Positions 30,221 through 39,488 of a stretch of DNA of 64,000 nt are shown one piece after another. The notes beneath the pieces are model-generated. The model did not search any database. It saw nothing but the letters and a program-made list of their open reading frames with translations, and was not told where the DNA came from. The number at the start of each line of letters is the position of its first letter. Positions within the stretch are counted from its first letter, which is position 1. Made by a program: the position numbers and the translations under genes. The DNA is from Solicola gregarius (GTDB lineage: Bacteria; Actinomycetota; Actinomycetes; Propionibacteriales; Nocardioidaceae). Where the stretch lies: the NCBI RefSeq assembly GCF_025790165.1, contig NZ_CP094970.1, positions 1,550,001-1,614,000 on the forward strand, given 5' to 3'.

Positions 30221-30617
30221 CGCGCACCAGGCCCGACTCCCCGGGAGCCTCGGCCGGATCCGAGCCGAAACGGGCGATCGCGTTGTCCGCGTCGACGAAC
30301 ACGATCCGCGGCCGGTACGCACGCGCCTCGGCGTCGGCAAGCTGCGCGTACGCGATCAGGATGACCAGGTCTCCTGGGTGTACGAGGTGCGCGGCGGCAC
30401 CGTTGATGCCGATGACGCCGCTGCCGCGCTCGCCCTCGATCGCGTACGTCTCGAGGCGCGCCCCGTTGTCGATGTCGACGATGTGCACGAGCTCGCCGGG
30501 AAGGATGTCGGCAGCGTCGAGCAGGTCGGCGTCGACGGTCACGGAACCGACGTAGTGCAGGTCGGCCTGCGTCACCGTGGCCCGGTGGATCTTGCTCTTG
30601 AGCATGGTTCGGATCAT
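30201..30617 (-). CDS. panD: Aspartate 1-decarboxylase
   Basis: This 138-residue pyruvoyl-dependent proenzyme makes beta-alanine for pantothenate. The self-cleavage site is the Gly-Ser of YVGSVTVD (near residue 25), and the early lysine/histidine stretch [16 protein letters not shown] matches the family. Two start codons 12 bp apart are possible (MIRT or MLKS). The C-terminal 20 residues after IARFGSD extend beyond the family core. The gene overlaps panC by 4 bp. Confidence 0.94.
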   Translation of the reverse strand: MIRTMLKSKIHRATVTQADLHYVGSVTVDADLLDAADILPGELVHIVDIDNGARLETYAIEGERGSGVIGINGAAAHLVHPGDLVILIAYAQLADAEARAYRPRIVFVDADNAIARFGSDPAEAPGESGLVRGDLVRG

Positions 30618-31480
30618 CGTGGTGTGGTCCCTGGATCGTCGGGAAGGTCGAAGCCGAGGTTGTCGATCAGCCGGGTCGAGCCGACCCGCGCGGCCACCAG
30701 CAGCCGAGCAGCTCGCCCGCCGGCCGGCTCACCGAGCTCCGCATCGGTCAGCGCGAGATAGTCGAGATGCACGCCGTCGGCGCCGGCCAGGACGCCGCGC
30801 GCGGCCGCGGTCACGGCCTCAGCACCGCGTGAACGTGCCGCCGCTCCGGTGTGCAAGGCCCGCGACAGTACGAGCGCCGTCGCTCGTTCCGCGTCGCTCA
30901 GAAAGGCGTTCCGCGACGACTTCGCCAGCCCGTCGCCGTCGCGCACGATCGGTCGGCCCACGACGTCGACACCCGTGTGCAGGGCACGAGCGAGCCGACG
31001 TACCAGCACCAACTGCTGGTAGTCCTTCTCACCGAACACCGCGGCGCCCGGGCGTACGAACGCGAACAGCTTGGCGACGACGGTGAGAACACCGCGGAAG
31101 TGCGTCGGCCGGGAGACACCCTCGAGGACCTGCCCGAGCGGGCCCGGGTCAACCGTGACGTCCTCCGTGCCCGGGGGATAGACCGTTTCGACGTCGGGAG
31201 CGAACACGATGTCGACACCGGCGCCGCCGAGCAGCTCGACGTCGCGCCCGAGATCGCGCGGATAGCGCTCGTAGTCCTCGCCCGGCCCGAACTGCGTCGG
31301 GTTGACGAACACGGACGCGACGATCAGGTCGCCGTGCTCGCGCGCGGTCTCGACGAGACCGAGATGACCGTCGTGGATGGCGCCCATCGTCGGCACGAAC
31401 GCGATGCGGCGGCCGTGCGCCCGGGCGTCGGCCAGCGCGGTGTCGAGCTCGTCGGGTGTGTACGCGACGCGCGCGGGCAT
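30614..31480 (-). CDS. panC: Pantothenate synthetase
   Basis: This 288-residue enzyme ligates pantoate and beta-alanine with ATP. It has the HIGH-like [20 protein letters not shown], the [20 protein letters not shown] segment with the Gln that binds pantoate, and [14 protein letters not shown] with the KMSKS-like KSSRN further on. Its start overlaps the stop of the DUF2520 gene and its end overlaps panD, so the order DUF2520-panC-panD-nadB-nadC-coaX reads as one operon. Confidence 0.95.
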   Translation of the reverse strand: MPARVAYTPDELDTALADARAHGRRIAFVPTMGAIHDGHLGLVETAREHGDLIVASVFVNPTQFGPGEDYERYPRDLGRDVELLGGAGVDIVFAPDVETVYPPGTEDVTVDPGPLGQVLEGVSRPTHFRGVLTVVAKLFAFVRPGAAVFGEKDYQQLVLVRRLARALHTGVDVVGRPIVRDGDGLAKSSRNAFLSDAERATALVLSRALHTGAAARSRGAEAVTAAARGVLAGADGVHLDYLALTDAELGEPAGGRAARLLVAARVGSTRLIDNLGFDLPDDPGTTPR

Positions 31481-32385
31481 CAGCGGATGCCGGCCGCGAT
31501 CTGCGCCAGCGAGTCCCAGTCGGCCTCGTCGAGTACCCGCTTCAGGTCTCGGCCGCGACCACCGTCGAGGCTGCCGGACGCGACCGCGTGCTCGGTCGTC
31601 GCCCGCGCCATCGAGACGTACGCGTCCCGGATCGGGCCGGGAGCGTCCGCGAGGGCGTCGACGTGCGCCTCGACCGTCGCGACGTCGCCGCGCACGACCG
31701 GGCCCGTGAGCGCCGCATCGCCGTAGGCGAGCGCGTTGTCGAGGGCGGCGGACAGCAGCGGCCGGAGTACGCCGGACGGGTCGGGCATGCCCGTCGACCG
31801 CAGCAGCTCCTGCGCCTGGGTCACGAGCGTGACGAGGTGGTTGGCGCCGTGTGCGAGCGCCGCGTGGTAGAGGACTCGCTGGTCCTCGCTCAGCCAGACC
31901 GGCGTACCGCCGAGGCCGGCGACGAGCGCCTCCCCGGTGTCGCGCACGGCGTCGCCGCCGGTGAGCGCGAACACGGTGCTCGCCAGGCGGCCGAGGTCGA
32001 CGTCGGTGCCGGTGAACGTCATCGCGGGGTGCATCGCGAGCACCGCCGCGCCCGCCTCTGCGGGCGCCGCCAGTACGTCGACGCCGTGCCGGCCGCTGGT
32101 GTGGACGGCTACTTGACCGCTTCCGATCGAACCGCTTTCGGCTAGGGACGCCGCCGTCCGTTCCAATACATCATCAGGTACCGCGAGCAGCAGGATGTCG
32201 GCGCTCGCCGCGACACGGGCGGGGTCGCGTACGGGAATGCCCGGGAGCAGCGTTTCGATGCGCGTCTGCGAGGCCGGCGAACGGCCGCTGACGGCGGTGA
32301 CCTGGTGGCCCGATGCCACGAACGCGGCCGCGAGAACGGCCCCGACTCGTCCGGCTCCGACCACGCCGATCGAGAAGCGTCTCAT
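31480..32385 (-). CDS. Rossmann-like / DUF2520 domain protein
   Basis: This 301-residue protein has an N-terminal NAD(P)-binding Rossmann motif FSIGVVGAGRVGAVLAAAF and ILLLAVPDDVL. Its C-terminal helical DUF2520 domain includes AVHTSGRHGVDVL and AMHPAMTF. It is routinely found upstream of panC in actinobacteria, and a ketopantoate-reductase-like role has been suggested from that context, but the reaction is not established by this sequence. The 227 bp upstream (32386-32612) contain no gene I can support. Confidence 0.85.
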   Translation of the reverse strand: MRRFSIGVVGAGRVGAVLAAAFVASGHQVTAVSGRSPASQTRIETLLPGIPVRDPARVAASADILLLAVPDDVLERTAASLAESGSIGSGQVAVHTSGRHGVDVLAAPAEAGAAVLAMHPAMTFTGTDVDLGRLASTVFALTGGDAVRDTGEALVAGLGGTPVWLSEDQRVLYHAALAHGANHLVTLVTQAQELLRSTGMPDPSGVLRPLLSAALDNALAYGDAALTGPVVRGDVATVEAHVDALADAPGPIRDAYVSMARATTEHAVASGSLDGGRGRDLKRVLDEADWDSLAQIAAGIR

Positions 32386-32612
32386 CGCTCTGCCTTTCGT
32401 TCCAGTCCCGCCGTGCGGGTACCGGACGTTGCTCGGCGTGCTAGTGCCTCCAGGTTAATCCGGCATGGCTAACGCGTAACCCCCGTACCGCGTGGGCTCC
32501 CTCACACCGCCGTCCGCGAACTCCGCCCCGCGCCCGTGGGCCGGGCGTTCGCGCGGAGACACGCGGGCGTGTCCTCGCCAAACGTCCGGCTCACGGGGCA
32601 GCTGCGGTTCGT

Positions 32613-35042
32613 TCAGTCGGCCACCAGGCCGGCCGCCGGCGGGATCGCGGCGGCGCGACGGGCGGGGAGTACGCACGCGAGCAGCCCGGCGACCGCGGCG
32701 ACCACGAACACCGCGACCAGCTGCCCGGCCGGGATCTCGACCGTCGGCGTGGTCACGAACTCCTCGACCGCCAGCGTCCGGATACCGAACCACGCGTACG
32801 CGAGCCCGAGCGCGATGCCCAGCACGGTCGAGACCGACGCGATCAGCAGCGCCTCGACGGCGAGCATCGCCCGCTGCTGGCCCTTGCGCAGGCCGAGCGC
32901 CCGCAGCAGCGCGTTCTCTCGAACGCGCTCCAGCACCGAGAGGCTGAGCGTGTTGCCGACCCCGACGATCGCGATGATCACGGCGACGCCGAGCAGCCCG
33001 ACGGTCACGGCGAGCACGACGTCCATCGCCGTCATGACCTGCTTGCGCTGTGGGAGCGATCCGTCGATCGACCCGTCGACCTCCCCCGCCAGTGAGTTGA
33101 GCTCACCGACAACCGTGCCGACGTCTGCACCGTCCGCGGCGCGCAACCACACCGCGTACGGCTGTGGGCGCTCGTCGAGCGTCGCAAGGGTGCCCGCCGA
33201 GACGACCGCCGTCGCACCCCAGTCCTCGCCGGTGCGGACCTCGAGCCTCCGGGAGCCGTCCGGCCCGCTGACCCGTACCCGGTCGCCGTCGACCAGCGAC
33301 GCCCGGTCGGCGACCTCGAACGGGACGTACACCTGGTCGGCCCGGACGTCTCGCAGCTCGCCGTCCGGGCGTACGACCGCCGATGCGGCCTCGTCGACAC
33401 CGACCGCAACGGTTTTGGAGTCGGCACTGCCGAGCGTGACCCGGGTCCCGTCCAGCGAGGCTGCATCGCCGACGCCGTCGATGGCGCCCACGCGGTCGAC
33501 CGTACGACCGTCGAGGGGTCGTTCGCCGTCGAGAACCATGTCGATCGGTGCCCGCGTGTCCATCTCCGTCGCGACGGAGCCCTTCATCGATGCGGTACCG
33601 ACGACCACCGTCGAGATCAGGGTGACGCCGATCAGCAGGGCGGCAGAGGTCGCGGCGGTACGGCGCCGGTTACGCACGGCGTTCGCCGCCGCCAGTCGTC
33701 CCGGTACGCCGCCGATCCGGCCGACCACCGGGCGGACGCCGTCGATCAGCCCGGGAACCAGGACCGGGCCCAGCAGCAGGACGCCGGCGAACGAGACACC
33801 GCCTCCCACCATTCCGACCGGGAGCGAGCCCGATGCCGCCGCCGACGCCATCGCGCCGAAACCGGCACAGAGCACCACGCCCGCGGCGACGATCCGCATG
33901 ATGCCGGGGCGAGACCGGCCCACCGGCTCGACCTCCGGTCGCAGCGCCGCGAGGGGCGACAGCCGATTCGTCCGGCGAGCGGGCACGAGCGCCGCGACGA
34001 GTGCCGCGCCCACCGAGACCCCGACCGGCAGCGCGATGCCGAGCGGCGAAAGGCTCGGCGTACCCACGGGAATCGACGGCCAGGCAGCACCGATGAGCGC
34101 GGCGCCCGCGTACGCGAGGCCGAGTCCGCCGAGAACGCCCGCCACCGCCGACACGACCGCGACGACGAGCGTCTCGAGCAGTACGGAGCGGGTGATCTGG
34201 CGACGCTTCGCACCGATGCATCGCAGCAGCGCGACGTCGCGCGTACGTTGCGCGAGCACGATGGCGAGCGTGTTCGCGATCACCAGACCCGCGACGATCA
34301 GCGCGATCGACGCGAATACGAACAGCATCTTCTGCATCACGTCGATGTCGCCGGTGGCCTCCAGCTGCCGGTCGTGGACGTACGCGTCGGCCGTCTGGAC
34401 GGTCGCCCCGGGAGCCGCGTCGCGGAGCCGGCCGAGCCGGCCCGCGTCGGGCGGCCCGTCGAGCGTGACGATCACGCGGGCGGGTACGTCGCCCATCAGC
34501 CGCGCCATCGCCGACTCCGAGACGTACACCGACGAGCCCAGGTCGCCGGCCGAGGGCTCGACGGTCCCGGCGATCGTGAAGTCCATGGTGCGGGCGCCCA
34601 CATCGACCGTGAGCCGGTCGCCCGCCGCCACCCCGGCGTCGTCGGCACGATCGGTGCTCAGCAGCACCTGTCGCGGGCCGGCCGGGAAGTCCCCGGACGC
34701 GAGGTGCTGCCAACGGAGCTCCTCTTCATTCGCGACGGTGCCGACGCTCGCGGTGGCATCGACACTGCCGACGGAGATCGCGAAGAAGCCCGAGTCGCTG
34801 GTGGCGGCGGCGCGTACGCCCTCGGTGTCCGCGATGCGGTCGACCGCCCCACGTCGTACGTCGGTGAGCACGGCATCGGCGCCCTCGAACTCCGCGGCGA
34901 TGGCCCCGCGCCAGCCGTCCTTCGCGGCGGCGCCCAGGGCGTTGGTGGTGATCATGAACGCGGTCGCGATGAGCACCGCGAGCGCGACGGCGACGTAGCG
35001 GCGGGCATGAGTACGCAGCGATGCCCGGACGAAGGTACGCAC
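32613..35042 (-). CDS. FtsX/MacB-type ABC transporter permease
   Basis: This 809-residue permease consists of two copies of the module [membrane helix, periplasmic MacB_PCD domain, three-helix FtsX domain]. Helices lie near residues 17-37, then around 245-420, a second extracytoplasmic domain follows at about 490-650, and a final FtsX triplet lies near 690-800. ALLRCIGAKRRQITRSVLLE and ALLRALGLRKGQQRAMLAVE are the paired coupling-helix motifs. Such proteins do not pump small molecules across one membrane. They export or extract lipoproteins or peptides, or transmit signals mechanically. It is 6 bp from its ATPase gene. Confidence 0.9.
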   Translation of the reverse strand: MRTFVRASLRTHARRYVAVALAVLIATAFMITTNALGAAAKDGWRGAIAAEFEGADAVLTDVRRGAVDRIADTEGVRAAATSDSGFFAISVGSVDATASVGTVANEEELRWQHLASGDFPAGPRQVLLSTDRADDAGVAAGDRLTVDVGARTMDFTIAGTVEPSAGDLGSSVYVSESAMARLMGDVPARVIVTLDGPPDAGRLGRLRDAAPGATVQTADAYVHDRQLEATGDIDVMQKMLFVFASIALIVAGLVIANTLAIVLAQRTRDVALLRCIGAKRRQITRSVLLETLVVAVVSAVAGVLGGLGLAYAGAALIGAAWPSIPVGTPSLSPLGIALPVGVSVGAALVAALVPARRTNRLSPLAALRPEVEPVGRSRPGIMRIVAAGVVLCAGFGAMASAAASGSLPVGMVGGGVSFAGVLLLGPVLVPGLIDGVRPVVGRIGGVPGRLAAANAVRNRRRTAATSAALLIGVTLISTVVVGTASMKGSVATEMDTRAPIDMVLDGERPLDGRTVDRVGAIDGVGDAASLDGTRVTLGSADSKTVAVGVDEAASAVVRPDGELRDVRADQVYVPFEVADRASLVDGDRVRVSGPDGSRRLEVRTGEDWGATAVVSAGTLATLDERPQPYAVWLRAADGADVGTVVGELNSLAGEVDGSIDGSLPQRKQVMTAMDVVLAVTVGLLGVAVIIAIVGVGNTLSLSVLERVRENALLRALGLRKGQQRAMLAVEALLIASVSTVLGIALGLAYAWFGIRTLAVEEFVTTPTVEIPAGQLVAVFVVAAVAGLLACVLPARRAAAIPPAAGLVAD

Positions 35043-35048
35043 GGGCGC

Positions 35049-35816
35049 CTACTCCCCGAGGTCGCGGAGAGCGGCGAGGATCGCGTCCTGGTCGGGTGCG
35101 TCGACGCTGCCGGCGACCCGTCCGTCGGCGATGAGCACCACCCGGTCGGCGTGCGTCGCCGCCACGGGGTCGTGCGTCACCATCACGACGGTCTGCCCGA
35201 GCTCGCGAACCGCGCGGCGAAGGAAGGCGAGCACCTCGGCGCTGGAGCGTCGGTCGAGGTTCCCGGTCGGCTCGTCGGCGAAGATCACCTCGGGGCGACC
35301 GAGGAGGGCGCGGGCAACGGCGACCCGCTGCTGCTGTCCTCCGGACAGCTGGGCCGGCCGGTGGTCGAGACGCTCGGCGAGCCCGAGGACGCCGATCGTC
35401 TCGTCGAACCACGCCCAGTCGGGGTCCCGGCCGGCGAGGTCGAGCGGCAGCAGGATGTTCTGCTTGGCGGTGAGCATCGGCAGCAGGTTGAACGCCTGGA
35501 ACACGAACCCGACATGTTCGCGGCGAAAGTCGGTGAGCGCGTTGTCCGAAAGGCCCGACAGGTCGACGCCGGCGATACGTACCGCGCCCTCGGTCGCCTG
35601 GTCGAGGCCGGCGAGGCAGTGCATGAGCGTGGACTTGCCCGAGCCGGACGGACCCATGATCGCGGTGAACCGGCCGCTCTCGATCGCCAGGTCGACGCCG
35701 TCGAGCGCTCGAACGGCGGCGTCGCCGTCGCCGTACTGCTTGACCAGTCCGGTCGCGGCGACGGCGGTGATGGTGTGCGGGTCGGCGTACGCCGGGACAT
35801 GCGAGAGCGTGGACAT
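35049..35816 (-). CDS. MacB/LolD-type ABC ATP-binding protein
   Basis: This 255-residue ATPase has Walker A GPSGSGKST (about residue 56), signature LSGGQQQRVAVARAL (about 158) and Walker B VIFADEPTGNLD (about 178). The DEPTGNLDRRSS form is characteristic of the MacB/LolD/FtsE branch. AGGAAGG precedes the ATG. It pairs with the large FtsX-type permease downstream. A two-component system lies upstream on the same strand with a 147-bp gap, and could regulate this transporter, as is common for antimicrobial-peptide detoxification modules. Confidence 0.92.
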   Translation of the reverse strand: MSTLSHVPAYADPHTITAVAATGLVKQYGDGDAAVRALDGVDLAIESGRFTAIMGPSGSGKSTLMHCLAGLDQATEGAVRIAGVDLSGLSDNALTDFRREHVGFVFQAFNLLPMLTAKQNILLPLDLAGRDPDWAWFDETIGVLGLAERLDHRPAQLSGGQQQRVAVARALLGRPEVIFADEPTGNLDRRSSAEVLAFLRRAVRELGQTVVMVTHDPVAATHADRVVLIADGRVAGSVDAPDQDAILAALRDLGE

Positions 35817-35963
35817 CGGCCACCTTCCTGTTCGGTAGGTGACTCACGCTAGAAACTTCGGCGCCGCGACGGATCGGCCCACGGGCCGGACCCCCCGCGG
35901 CCGCCGTCATACCCCGGTCGTACGCCGTCAGTCAGTCCCGCACCGCCGACCCGGCACAACCCA

Positions 35964-36653
35964 TCAGCGCCGCGGGGTGACGAGGCCGGCGTCGTACGCG
36001 AGGACGACGAGCTGTACCCGGTCGCGGCTGCCGGTCTTGGCGAGCACCCGGCCGATGTGCGTCTTGACCGTCGCCTCGGCGAGCACGAGGCGCGTCGCGA
36101 TCTCCTGGTTGCTCAGCCCCTGACCGATCAGCTCGAGCACCTCGAGCTCGCGCTCCGTCAGGCCACCGAGCCGCGGGTCGGACGCATCGTCGTCACCCGT
36201 CGGCATCGCGTCGGCAAAGCGTTCGAGCATCCGCCGCGTGGCGCTGGGTGCTACGACCGCATCGCCGCCGTGGACATCGCGGATCGCACCGAGCAACACC
36301 TCGGGCGGAGTGTCCTTGAGCAGAAATCCCGAAGCGCCGGCCCGCAGCGCCGCGTACACGTACTCGTCGAGGTCGAACGTCGTGAGTACGAGGATGCGCG
36401 GCCGCTCCCCGCGAGCCGTGATCCGGCGAGTCGCCTCGACGCCGTCCATTCGCGGCATCCGTACGTCCATCAGCACCACGTCGGCAGCGGTGACGGCCAG
36501 CGCGTCGCACGCCTGCGCACCGTTGCCCGCCTCGCCCGCGACGCGGAGATCGTCCTGCGACTCGATCAGCATCCGAAAGCCCGCGCGTACGAGTTGCTGG
36601 TCGTCGGCCATGAAGACCCGGATCGTGTCGTCCGGTCGTTCCTGCTCACTCAT
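35964..36653 (-). CDS. NarL/LuxR-type response regulator
   Basis: This 229-residue protein has a receiver domain with acidic pocket FMADDQQLV, phosphoacceptor Asp in DVVLMDVRMPRMDG (about residue 62) and the switch threonine in LVLTTFD. Its C-terminal LuxR helix-turn-helix is LTERELEVLELIGQGLSNQE followed by IATRLVLAEATVKTH. It is coupled to the kinase gene by a 4-bp ATGA overlap and lies upstream of the ABC system it may control. Confidence 0.94.
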   Translation of the reverse strand: MSEQERPDDTIRVFMADDQQLVRAGFRMLIESQDDLRVAGEAGNGAQACDALAVTAADVVLMDVRMPRMDGVEATRRITARGERPRILVLTTFDLDEYVYAALRAGASGFLLKDTPPEVLLGAIRDVHGGDAVVAPSATRRMLERFADAMPTGDDDASDPRLGGLTERELEVLELIGQGLSNQEIATRLVLAEATVKTHIGRVLAKTGSRDRVQLVVLAYDAGLVTPRR

Positions 36654-37810
36654 CCATCGCCTTCCCCAAGCGGTATGCGTGCGTCGACCCGGAAGCCTCC
36701 GCCGGGACGGGGTCCGGCGACGATCGTGCCATCGTGCACCGCGATCCGCTCACGCATCCCCGCGATGCCGTGTCCGTTGCCGTCGTCGGCCGTCGCGACG
36801 CCGCGTCCGTCGTCGTCGACCACGACGTGAGCGCCGTCGGCGTCGACGGTGATGCGTACGCGCGCCGCCACATCGGGACCTCCGTGCTTGAGCGTGTTCG
36901 TCAACGCCTCCTGCACGACGCGGTACACCGTGAGCCCGGCACCGCTGCCGAGCCGGTCGAGCTCGCCGTCGACCGCGAGCCCGACGTCGACACCGCTCGC
37001 CGCGACCTGGTCGACCAGGTTCGGCAGGTCGGCCCCGCCCGGCATGGGCGTACGTACGTCCGCATTCTCCTCGCCACGCAGCAGCCCGATCAGCCTCCGC
37101 ATCTCCGCAAGGGACTCCCGCCCGGTCTGCGAGATCGTCGCGAGCGTCTCGGTTGCCGCCTCCGGACGCTTGCGCGCGGCGAACAACGCGCCGTCGGCCT
37201 GGACGACGATCACCGAGAGACTGTGCGCGACGACGTCGTGCATCTCGCGCGCGATGCGTGCACGTTCGGCGGCTGCGGCGATCCTCGCCTGCTGCTCGGC
37301 CTCGCGCTCGAGTTGGACGGCCCGCTCCTCGAGTTCGGCCACGTACGCCCGGCGCGTACGCATGCGGTCGCCGAGTGTCCACGAGAACAGCACGATGGCG
37401 GCAAGCGCGACGAACACGATCAGCTGATAGCCGGTGGCGTCCTGGTCGTACCCCCAGCTGTCGGTCGCCACCACCGCGCCGACGAAACCGATTCCGAGGC
37501 CTGTCCACCGCGCCCAGGTCGGCCCGTACGCGGCGATGGCGTACAGGCCGACCGGGAAGGCGAAGTCACCCCATTGCGGCGTGTCGCGCAGCACGACCTG
37601 GGCGACCAGAGCGAGCGTCAGGATGCCGAAGCTCGCTACGGGCGCCGTACGCCGGAAGATGATGGCCCCGAACATCACGACGTCGAGCGCGTACACGAAC
37701 TCGTGGGTGACGAGCGCGGCCAGCGCAGACGGCATCATCAGGATGCCGGCGACAACGAGGTCAACGAGCAGGGGATGCTCACGTAACCAGTGCTCGCCCG
37801 GGAACCGCAT
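36650..37810 (-). CDS. Sensor histidine kinase (HisKA_3 type)
   Basis: This kinase has 386 residues if it starts at the ATG of MRFPGEH; another ATG 36 bases upstream is possible, and neither has a good ribosome site. It has four to six N-terminal membrane segments with little extracytoplasmic loop, a coiled linker (VAELEERAVQLEREAEQQAR), the phosphoacceptor histidine in AREMHDVVAHSLSV, and an HATPase domain with VQEALTNTLKHGG and DDDGRG. The short loops suggest sensing of a membrane event rather than a free ligand, possibly through the neighbouring transporter (inference). Confidence 0.9.
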   Translation of the reverse strand: MRFPGEHWLREHPLLVDLVVAGILMMPSALAALVTHEFVYALDVVMFGAIIFRRTAPVASFGILTLALVAQVVLRDTPQWGDFAFPVGLYAIAAYGPTWARWTGLGIGFVGAVVATDSWGYDQDATGYQLIVFVALAAIVLFSWTLGDRMRTRRAYVAELEERAVQLEREAEQQARIAAAAERARIAREMHDVVAHSLSVIVVQADGALFAARKRPEAATETLATISQTGRESLAEMRRLIGLLRGEENADVRTPMPGGADLPNLVDQVAASGVDVGLAVDGELDRLGSGAGLTVYRVVQEALTNTLKHGGPDVAARVRITVDADGAHVVVDDDGRGVATADDGNGHGIAGMRERIAVHDGTIVAGPRPGGGFRVDARIPLGEGDG

Positions 37811-37911
37811 GCCGACGAGCGTATGTCCACGACGACCGACGCACATCAGACCGCGGTCGTACGTCAGGCCGGATGGCCACCGCCGACCGCCGTCTGAGAT
37901 CGTCTGTTGCC

Positions 37912-39351
37912 ATGACCTCGAACGTTGCGGTGCTCCTCGCGGGCGGCACGGGTACGCGCGTCGGCCTCGACATCCCGAAGCAGCTGATCAAGATCGCCGG
38001 CCGCACGATCCTCGAGCACACGCTGTCCGTGCTCAACGCGCACGACGACGTCGACGAGATCGTCGTGATGATGGCGGCGGGACACCTCGACGCCGTGCAC
38101 TCGATCGTGAGGTCGGGCGGCTACACCAAGGTGCGGCACGTGCTCGAAGGCGGCGACACGCGCAACGACACGACCCTCAAGGCGCTCGCGACCGTCGAGT
38201 CCGACGACGCGAAGGTGCTGTTCCACGATGCGGTACGCCCGCTGGTGAGCGCGCGCAGCATCCGTGACTGCTACGCGGCGCTCGACGAGTACGACGCGGT
38301 CGACACTGCGATTCCGTCGGCCGACACGATCGTCGAGGTCGACGACGCCAACACCATCCGTGAGATCCCGCCGCGGTCACAGCTGCGCCGCGGACAGACG
38401 CCGCAGGCGTTCCGCGCGCGCACGCTCAAGCTGGCGTACGAGCACGCGGTCGGCGACGCGGATTTCGTCGCGACCGACGACTGCACCGTGGTGCTCCGCT
38501 ACCTGCCCGACGTGCCCATCGGCGTCGTCGCCGGCGACGAGCGCAACATGAAGGTCACCGAGCCGATCGACGTCTATATCGCCGACAAGCTGTTCCAGCT
38601 GACCAGCCACGAGGCGCCCGAGGCTCGTACGGACGAGCAGTACCGCGCCGCGCTCGAGGGCAAGACCATGGTGGTCTTCGGCGGCAGCTACGGCATCGGC
38701 GCCGATATCGCCGACCTGGCCCGGAGCTACGGCGCGGACGTGCACACGTTCAGCCGATCGGGCACGCAGACCCATGTCGAGCGGCGTCCCGATATCGCCG
38801 CGGCGGCCCGGACCGTACTCGAGAAGACCGACGCGATCGACTTCGTGGTCAACACCGCCGGCGTACTGCCGCGCGGGCTGCTCGAGGACGCGTCCGAGGA
38901 GACGATCTACCAGGCGACGGAGACGAACTACGTGGCGCCGATCTTCATCGCGCAGGAGTTCTTCCCGCACCTCGCCGCCTCGCGGGGCTGCCTGCTGTTG
39001 TTCACGTCCAGCTCGTACACCCGGGGACGCGGCGGCTATAGCCTGTACTCGTCGGCCAAGGCCGCGATCGTCAACCTCACCCAGGCGCTCGCCGACGAGT
39101 GGAGCGGGTCGGGCGTACGCGTGCAGTGCATCAACCCGGAGCGGACCGCCACGCCCATGCGAACGAAGGCCTTCGGGCAGGAGCCCGCGGACTCGCTACT
39201 CGACTCGATGTCGGTCGCGCGCGCATCGCTCGACGCGCTGCTCGACGGAGGCACGGGACACGTGATCGACCTGCGCCGAGCGGATCCGTTCGAGTCGCAT
39301 CGCGACGCCGCCGACGCGGCCGAGGACCTCGACGGGGTCGACCCCGACTGA
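37912..39351 (+). CDS. TarI-like cytidylyltransferase fused to an SDR reductase
   Basis: This 479-residue bifunctional protein has two domains. The N-terminal domain (about 1-230) is IspD/TarI-like: NVAVLLAGGTGTRVGLDIPK with the lysine loop, a central FHDAVRPLVS and ATDDCTVV. The C-terminal domain (about 245-460) is a short-chain dehydrogenase with the cofactor loop VVFGGSYGIGADIADLAR and the catalytic pair in YSLYSSAKAA. The Haemophilus Bcs1/Acs1 proteins combine ribulose-5-phosphate reduction with CDP-ribitol synthesis in the same way, so the likely product is CDP-ribitol. The neighbouring polymerase-like genes use CDP-polyols. I chose the ATG of MTSNVAV because upstream codons are not needed by the fold. 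Confidence 0.85.
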   Translation: MTSNVAVLLAGGTGTRVGLDIPKQLIKIAGRTILEHTLSVLNAHDDVDEIVVMMAAGHLDAVHSIVRSGGYTKVRHVLEGGDTRNDTTLKALATVESDDAKVLFHDAVRPLVSARSIRDCYAALDEYDAVDTAIPSADTIVEVDDANTIREIPPRSQLRRGQTPQAFRARTLKLAYEHAVGDADFVATDDCTVVLRYLPDVPIGVVAGDERNMKVTEPIDVYIADKLFQLTSHEAPEARTDEQYRAALEGKTMVVFGGSYGIGADIADLARSYGADVHTFSRSGTQTHVERRPDIAAAARTVLEKTDAIDFVVNTAGVLPRGLLEDASEETIYQATETNYVAPIFIAQEFFPHLAASRGCLLLFTSSSYTRGRGGYSLYSSAKAAIVNLTQALADEWSGSGVRVQCINPERTATPMRTKAFGQEPADSLLDSMSVARASLDALLDGGTGHVIDLRRADPFESHRDAADAAEDLDGVDPD

Positions 39352-39380
39352 GCGCGGGCCACCGGGTGGGCCCGGGTGGC

Positions 39381-39475
39381 TGCGGCGATACCAAGTTCAC
39401 CAGGTGTCGCTCACTTCCCTAGGCACCGACGCCTGGTGAAGTGCGGCCATACCAAGTGAACTTGGTATCGCCGCA
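39381..39475. repeat. 95-bp foldback element, copy 1
   Basis: The termini 39381-39400 and 39456-39475 are perfect 20-bp inverted repeats (TGCGGCGATACCAAGTTCAC and its complement). Inside, TTCACCAGG (39396-39404) pairs with CCTGGTGAA (39432-39440). A second copy of the same length lies at 51718-51812. Each copy sits between convergent genes, here 29 bp after the cytidylyltransferase/SDR stop and 13 bp before the polymerase stop. It may serve as a bidirectional terminator. Confidence 0.85.
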
Positions 39476-39488
39476 ACCCCGACACCAC

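Noticed and set aside
32386-32612. Another foldback element, because GCTAGTGCCTC (32441-32451) equals an end of element A
   Set aside because: No inverted partner and no core blocks are present within 300 bp. It may be a remnant, but an 11-bp match is not enough.
32536-34998. Plus-strand open frame of 820 codons opposite the FtsX permease
   Set aside because: The Ser/Thr/Pro/Arg-rich translation is typical of antisense to a high-GC membrane protein gene. The permease frame has clear motifs.
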